Shown here: positions 14,304-18,047 of the stretch, one piece after another
Numbering within the stretch: the first letter of the stretch is position 1
Layout of the letters: the number at the start of each line of letters is the position of its first letter
Source of the DNA: an uncultured Collinsella sp.
GTDB taxonomy: Bacteria; Actinomycetota; Coriobacteriia; Coriobacteriales; Coriobacteriaceae
Assembly (NCBI GenBank): GCA_958421035.1
Contig: CATZKS010000030.1
Coordinates: 1 to 18,047, forward strand
DNA length: 18,047 nucleotides
Direction: 5' to 3'
The notes under the pieces: model-generated
Databases searched by the model: none
What the model saw: the letters and a program-made list of their open reading frames with translations, nothing else
What the model was told of the DNA's origin: nothing
Position numbers and translations under genes: made by a program

Positions 14304-16319
14304 CTACATCACCTCCGCGTGAGGGGTCAAACCATTTGCCTTGAGCACCTCGTCGGGGAGCTCGGAATAGAAGTGCTCGGTGCCGGGCACGCGCTTGAAG
14401 ACCGGACGGGTGTCCAGGCCAATACGCGGATGGCTCGAGCGGGGCGCGAAGCGATCGCCCTTGGGGAAATCGCGCGGGCTCGGAACGGCGCCGGGCACCT
14501 GGTGCAGGCGACCCGAACCGCTCTCGATGGACAGAACGGAACCCAGAAGACCGCGGGTGTACTCGTGGATCGGGTTGGTGAGCAGCTCCTTGGTGGGTGC
14601 CTGCTCGATAACCTGGCCAGCGTACATAACCGTGATGTTATGGGCAACCTCGGCGACCAGAGCCAGGTCATGCGAAACGAAGATCATGGCAAAGCCGAGC
14701 TTGGCCTGAAGATCGTTGAGCAGCTTGATGACCTGCTTCTGGACGGTAACGTCCAGAGCGGTCGTGGGCTCGTCGCAGATGACCAGCTTGGGGTCGCGGG
14801 TAAGGGCCATAGCGATCAGGACACGCTGACGCTGGCCGCCGGAAAGCTCGTGCGGATAGCTCTCGAGCGTGCGCTTGGGATCGAGGCCGACGAGCTCCAG
14901 GAGCTCCTCGGCGCTGCGGGTTCCGCCGCGCTTGGTGAGCTGCTTCATCTGGGCAGAGATGAGCATGGAGGGATTAAGCGAGGACAGGGCGTCCTGATAG
15001 ACCATAGCGATATCGGTACCGCGCAGGCCGAACCACTCCTTCTTGCTCATCTTGAGCAGGTCACGGCCCTCCCAGAGGACCTCGCCGGAAAGGTGCTCGT
15101 CATCGTCGGTCAGGCCCATGATGGCCAGCGTGGTGATGGACTTACCGCAACCGGACTCGCCCACCAGGCCCATGGTCTGACCAGGACGGACGTCAAAGTT
15201 GACATGGTCGACAACGTTGATATCACCGTGATGCTCAAACTGAATACAGAAGTCACGGACCGAGAGAATCGGTTCGACAGACTCGTCGGGCACATGGCGA
15301 TCGTCACGCTTGAGCTCGACATCGCGCAGGGCGCCAAGGCGAGCGGAGAGGGACTGGGCCTGCTCCTTGTAGGCGCGAACGGGGTCGGAGACCAGCAGGT
15401 CGGCCTCGCGACGCTTGGAGGAATCGGTAGGATCCAGGGCGGCAGAGGGAGCAGCGGCCATAGCGTCGGTAATGCCCTCGGAGAGGATGTTGAGCGCCAG
15501 GCAGGTGATCATGATGGCCAGGCCCGGGAACAGCGCCTGCCACCAACGGCCGGCGAGCACGCCGCCGCGGGCGTCGGCGAGGATGTTGCCCCAGGTAGCG
15601 GTGGGCTCCTGGATACCAGCGCCGATGAAGGTCAGCGAAGCCTCGAAGATGATGGCGTCGGCGACCAGGGTAACGGTGAAGACCATGATCGGGGCGATGC
15701 AGTTACGCAGAACATGCTTGATCAAAATCCACGGAGCCTTGGCGCCGGAAACGATGACCGCGCGGACATAGTCCTCGCCGTACTCGGACACGATGTTGGC
15801 GCGCACGATACGGGCAATCTGCGGAGTGTACATAAAGCCGATGGCGAAGATGATCGACGGCACGGAGTTGCCAAGGATGGAGACAAAAACGGCCGCGAGG
15901 GCGATGCCCGGGATGGACATGATGATGTCCAGGATACGCATGATCGTCTCGGAGACGGCCTTGCGCGAAACCGCTGCAAGGGCGCCCACGACCGAGCCGC
16001 AGACCAGAGCCATGGCGGTGGCACCAAAGCCGATGATCAGCGAGTAACGACCACCGTAGAGCATACGCGACAGAATGTCGCGACCCTTATCGTCAGTACC
16101 GAAGATAAATCCGTTGCCGGGAGCCTGGCGAGCCGTAAAGATCTCGACCGGGCTATAGGGGGCAAGAAGGGGCGCCAGAATCGCAGTCAGGGCGACCAGC
16201 ACCAGCACGACGGCGGCAATCTTAGAAGACAACGTCATCTTCTTCCAGCCACCGAGCTTGAGCCCCTTGGAGGCAGCCTTCTCGAGCTGCTCGGTTTGCT
16301 TCTCTCGAATCTTTACCAT
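14304..16319 (-). CDS. Fused DppC-type permease and DppD-type ATPase
   Basis: A single 671-residue protein joining two normally separate ABC importer parts. Residues 1-30 are a charged cytoplasmic lead. About 33-288 is the permease domain with several membrane helices, the FGTDDKGRDILSR motif and the EAA coupling loop around 182-206. A hydrophilic linker spans about 290-345. The ATPase domain follows: Walker A GESGCGKS (387-394), Q442, signature LSGGQ (492-496), Walker B LVICDE (512-517), H550 in FVSHD. The tail (604-627) matches the oligopeptide/dipeptide C-terminal domain, but the usual cysteines around GC.FAPRC are Asp and Ser here. The reading frame is continuous, so this is a true fusion. 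The ATG at 16319 lies 3 nt after the permease stop codon. Similar fusions are known in actinobacterial Opp-type systems and, as I recall, in sialic-acid transporters. Confidence 0.95.
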   Translation of the reverse strand: MVKIREKQTEQLEKAASKGLKLGGWKKMTLSSKIAAVVLVLVALTAILAPLLAPYSPVEIFTARQAPGNGFIFGTDDKGRDILSRMLYGGRYSLIIGFGATAMALVCGSVVGALAAVSRKAVSETIMRILDIIMSIPGIALAAVFVSILGNSVPSIIFAIGFMYTPQIARIVRANIVSEYGEDYVRAVIVSGAKAPWILIKHVLRNCIAPIMVFTVTLVADAIIFEASLTFIGAGIQEPTATWGNILADARGGVLAGRWWQALFPGLAIMITCLALNILSEGITDAMAAAPSAALDPTDSSKRREADLLVSDPVRAYKEQAQSLSARLGALRDVELKRDDRHVPDESVEPILSVRDFCIQFEHHGDINVVDHVNFDVRPGQTMGLVGESGCGKSITTLAIMGLTDDDEHLSGEVLWEGRDLLKMSKKEWFGLRGTDIAMVYQDALSSLNPSMLISAQMKQLTKRGGTRSAEELLELVGLDPKRTLESYPHELSGGQRQRVLIAMALTRDPKLVICDEPTTALDVTVQKQVIKLLNDLQAKLGFAMIFVSHDLALVAEVAHNITVMYAGQVIEQAPTKELLTNPIHEYTRGLLGSVLSIESGSGRLHQVPGAVPSPRDFPKGDRFAPRSSHPRIGLDTRPVFKRVPGTEHFYSELPDEVLKANGLTPHAEVM

Positions 16320-16322
16320 AAT

Positions 16323-17279
16323 CTACACCGTCCTGATGCGCGGGTTGATGAGCAGGTAGAGCATGTCAACCACGATGTTGATGATGATGAAGGCAAGAGC
16401 AACGACGATAACGACGCCCTGAACCAGGTTCGCCTCGTTGCCCTGAACGCCCTGCAGAATCGCGGTGCCCATGCCGGGGAGGTTGAAGATAACCTCGATG
16501 ACGACGGCGCCGCCCATGAGGTAACCGATCTTAAGACCGAGGGTGGTGACCGGGGTGATCAGCGCATTGCGAAGAACGTTGATGCCGACGACGACCTTCT
16601 CGGGAACGCCGGCGCCGCGAGCCATACGGACATAATCCTTGTCGAGCTCCTCGACCATGGCGGTACGCACGATACGAGTCATCTGGCCTGTCAGCGGAAA
16701 TGCCAAGGCGATAGCGGGCATGATCATACGTCCCAGATAGCCAACCGGATTCGTGGTGAAGTGAGGCAGAGCACCCGATGCCGGGAGCACCTTAAGGTAG
16801 GAAGAGAACAGCAGAATCAACAGAACGGCAAGCCAGAACGACGGGGTTGCCAAGCCGGCGATGGAAAAGACGCGGATCACTTGGTCCGGCCATTTGTCGC
16901 GATACAGTGCCGCGATGACGCCGAGCAAAAACGAAACGACCGCACCGATGGCAAGACCGATAAAGGTCAGCTGCATCGTGACGGGCAGGGCCGTGGAGAT
17001 GCGCTTGGCAACGGAGTTGCGAGCAGCACCATAGGTGCCCATGTCGCCATGGATCAAATCGCCCATATAGCGCACGTAGCGCACGGGCCAGGGGTCGTCC
17101 AGACCATACTTCTCATGGTACTCGGCAACCGCCTCGGGCGAGGCACCGTCACCCAACGCCGTGTAGGCGGGGTCGGTCTTGGAGAACGACATAAGGAAGA
17201 ACACCAGGACGGTGACGCCCAATGCCATGATCGGCAGCGCCACAAGACGCCTTCCAATCAAACGTAGCAAGTTGTTCAC
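16323..17279 (-). CDS. DppB-type ABC transporter permease
   Basis: Inner-membrane permease of the Opp/Dpp importer, 318 residues. It begins with a membrane helix after NNLLRLIGRR, followed by the extracytoplasmic ALGDGASPEAVAEYHEKYGL segment typical of DppB/OppB. Five further hydrophobic segments follow, with the EAA loop around DYVRMARGAGVPEKVVV and the family-typical GYLMGGAVVIEVIFNLPGMG near the end. I chose the GTG at 17279, which has GGGGAG 6 nt upstream; a TTG/GTG further upstream lacks a ribosome site. It pairs with the permease half of the following fusion protein. A 157-nt folded gap separates it from the solute-binding gene upstream. Confidence 0.94.
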   Translation of the reverse strand: MNNLLRLIGRRLVALPIMALGVTVLVFFLMSFSKTDPAYTALGDGASPEAVAEYHEKYGLDDPWPVRYVRYMGDLIHGDMGTYGAARNSVAKRISTALPVTMQLTFIGLAIGAVVSFLLGVIAALYRDKWPDQVIRVFSIAGLATPSFWLAVLLILLFSSYLKVLPASGALPHFTTNPVGYLGRMIMPAIALAFPLTGQMTRIVRTAMVEELDKDYVRMARGAGVPEKVVVGINVLRNALITPVTTLGLKIGYLMGGAVVIEVIFNLPGMGTAILQGVQGNEANLVQGVVIVVALAFIIINIVVDMLYLLINPRIRTV

Positions 17280-17298
17280 GTTCTCTCCCCTTTCTTTT

Positions 17299-17410
17299 GT
17301 CGGTAGGACCAACTGGTATATGAGTACGGATACTCATTACAAGACCCGAGCGACATCATTGCCGCCCGGGTCTTTGTTTCAACTATGAGGATACGGTCCC
17401 AACGACCGAC
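17299..17410 (-). ncRNA. Three-way-junction RNA candidate between solute-binding and permease genes
   Basis: A closing stem of two parts, GTCGGT (17299-17304) with ACCGAC (17405-17410) and GGACC (17306-17310) with GGTCC (17395-17399), encloses two hairpins. One is ATGAGTA / TACTCAT (17320-17326 and 17331-17337), perfect with a 4-nt loop. The other is AAGACCCG / CGGGTCTT (17341-17348 and 17367-17374), which as minus-strand RNA extends through a G-U wobble and three GC pairs. It starts just after the binding-protein gene and ends before the permease ribosome site. Such gaps often hold stems that let the binding protein be made in excess; the junction shape is more elaborate than that needs. Confidence 0.5.
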
Positions 17411-17436
17411 ATCCTGCATACAGACTCAAGCGAGTC

Positions 17437-18047
17437 TTACGCCTTGACGGTCGCAACGCCCCTGAAGGACATGCTCGTCGTGCCGATGCCCTTGAAGCCA
17501 TCGAGGGCCTCGCTGTTGGGCGCAGTGGACGGATCGTCCCAGGAAGCGGAGACGGTCTTGACGTGGACAACGGGGTACAGAACGGCGTTGTCGGCAATGA
17601 TGTCGAAGCACTCGTTCCACTTCTTCTGCTGCTCGTCGCCCTCGGCGGCAAGAGCCTCGTCCATGAGACCGTGGAGCTTCTGCCACTCAGCGGACTCCTT
17701 CCACGGGCAACGGGTCTGCATCCAGACGTTGTCGCCGTACCACCAGTTGAGCAGCAGGTCGGGATCAGCGCCGAAGCAGGAAGGATCGCCAGGGGCAAGG
17801 AGGATATCGTAGGCCTCGCCGCCGTCAATGGCAGCGTAGGTAGCCGGCGAGGTATCGGTCTGGATGGTCACATCGAAGCCGAGAGCGTCGAGGTCGTTCT
17901 TGACCTGGGCGGCCATGCCCTTAATCTGCTCGTTGTCGGTGGTGCGCAGGGTGATGGCACCCGGGGTGATGCCAGACTCCTCGATGAGCTTCTTAGCCTT
18001 CTTGGCGTCGGTCTTGTACACCGTGGAAGCCTCATGATAGTGGGTGA
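17437..18047 (-). CDS. Family-5 extracellular solute-binding protein, C-terminal part
   Basis: C-terminal 202 residues of the binding protein for the adjoining Opp/Dpp-type importer; the gene enters from the right edge, so its start and signal peptide are not seen. Features of the family's C-terminal lobe: DAKKAKKLIEESG, then TLRTTDNEQIKGMAAQVKND (substrate-domain strand and helix), LGFDVTIQ, YDILLAPGDP, and the late ADNAVLYPVVHVK strand. It is followed by a structured gap and then the DppB, fused DppC-DppD and DppF genes, which complete the transporter. If the neighbouring catabolic genes are a guide, the ligand is a sialic acid rather than a peptide; I cannot verify this from sequence. It is a different gene from the solute-binding lipoprotein at the left edge. 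Confidence 0.92.
   Translation of the reverse strand, partial: THYHEASTVYKTDAKKAKKLIEESGITPGAITLRTTDNEQIKGMAAQVKNDLDALGFDVTIQTDTSPATYAAIDGGEAYDILLAPGDPSCFGADPDLLLNWWYGDNVWMQTRCPWKESAEWQKLHGLMDEALAAEGDEQQKKWNECFDIIADNAVLYPVVHVKTVSASWDDPSTAPNSEALDGFKGIGTTSMSFRGVATVKA

Noticed and set aside
13254..17267. A 4-kb open frame on the plus strand, opposite the ABC transporter genes
   Set aside because: It runs antisense to four well-conserved genes, has a charged, repetitive, low-complexity translation with no recognisable domain, and lacks a convincing ribosome site. It is a product of GC-biased third codon positions in the real genes.
1..18047. tRNA, rRNA, CRISPR arrays, insertion sequences or phage genes
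   Set aside because: No cloverleaf, regularly spaced repeats, transposase or integrase motifs were seen on either strand.

Overview
The window is GC-rich and every gene I can support lies on the minus strand, so transcription runs from high to low coordinates. Gene content, the rapZ-whiA-gap-pgk-tpiA-secG order typical of Actinobacteria, and the codon style suggest a gut Coriobacteriia member, most likely Collinsella or a close relative. That taxonomic call is inference; no rRNA is present.

Layout in transcription order (right to left). (1) 18047-13476: a peptide-type (Opp/Dpp) ABC importer: the C-terminal part of a family-5 solute-binding protein, a DppB-type permease, a single protein fusing a DppC-type permease to a DppD-type ATPase, and a DppF-type ATPase. 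(2) 13395-11574: two overlapping alpha/beta-hydrolase genes of the acetyl-xylan-esterase (CE7) type. The first has an intact Ser-Asp-His triad; the second has lost the nucleophile serine. (3) 11505-8622: a sialic-acid catabolic set, namely an NanA/DapA-family lyase, a ROK kinase (NanK-like) and NanE epimerase. (4) 8502-6664: rapZ and whiA, adjacent, with no yvcK between them. (5) 6470-1376: a glycolytic run of gap, pgk, tpiA and gpmI followed by secG. (6) 1084-1: the N-terminal part of a second family-5 solute-binding lipoprotein, with its own promoter.

Regions 1-3 read as one functional unit: import of a sialic acid by an Opp-type transporter, possible removal of O-acetyl groups by the CE7 esterase, cleavage to ManNAc and pyruvate, phosphorylation, and epimerisation to GlcNAc-6-P. 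The transporter substrate and the esterase role are inferred from context. Regions 4-5 are housekeeping genes, and region 6 is an unrelated solute-binding gene.

The most unusual signal is in the gaps. Three intergenic spaces of the sialic-acid region (nanK-nanE, nanA-nanK, binding protein-permease) hold long folded RNA candidates. Two of them are better paired as minus-strand RNA than as plus-strand RNA, because their mismatched positions become G-U wobbles only on the transcribed strand. The nanK-nanE element is 98 nt long and is capped by a C(UUCG)G tetraloop.
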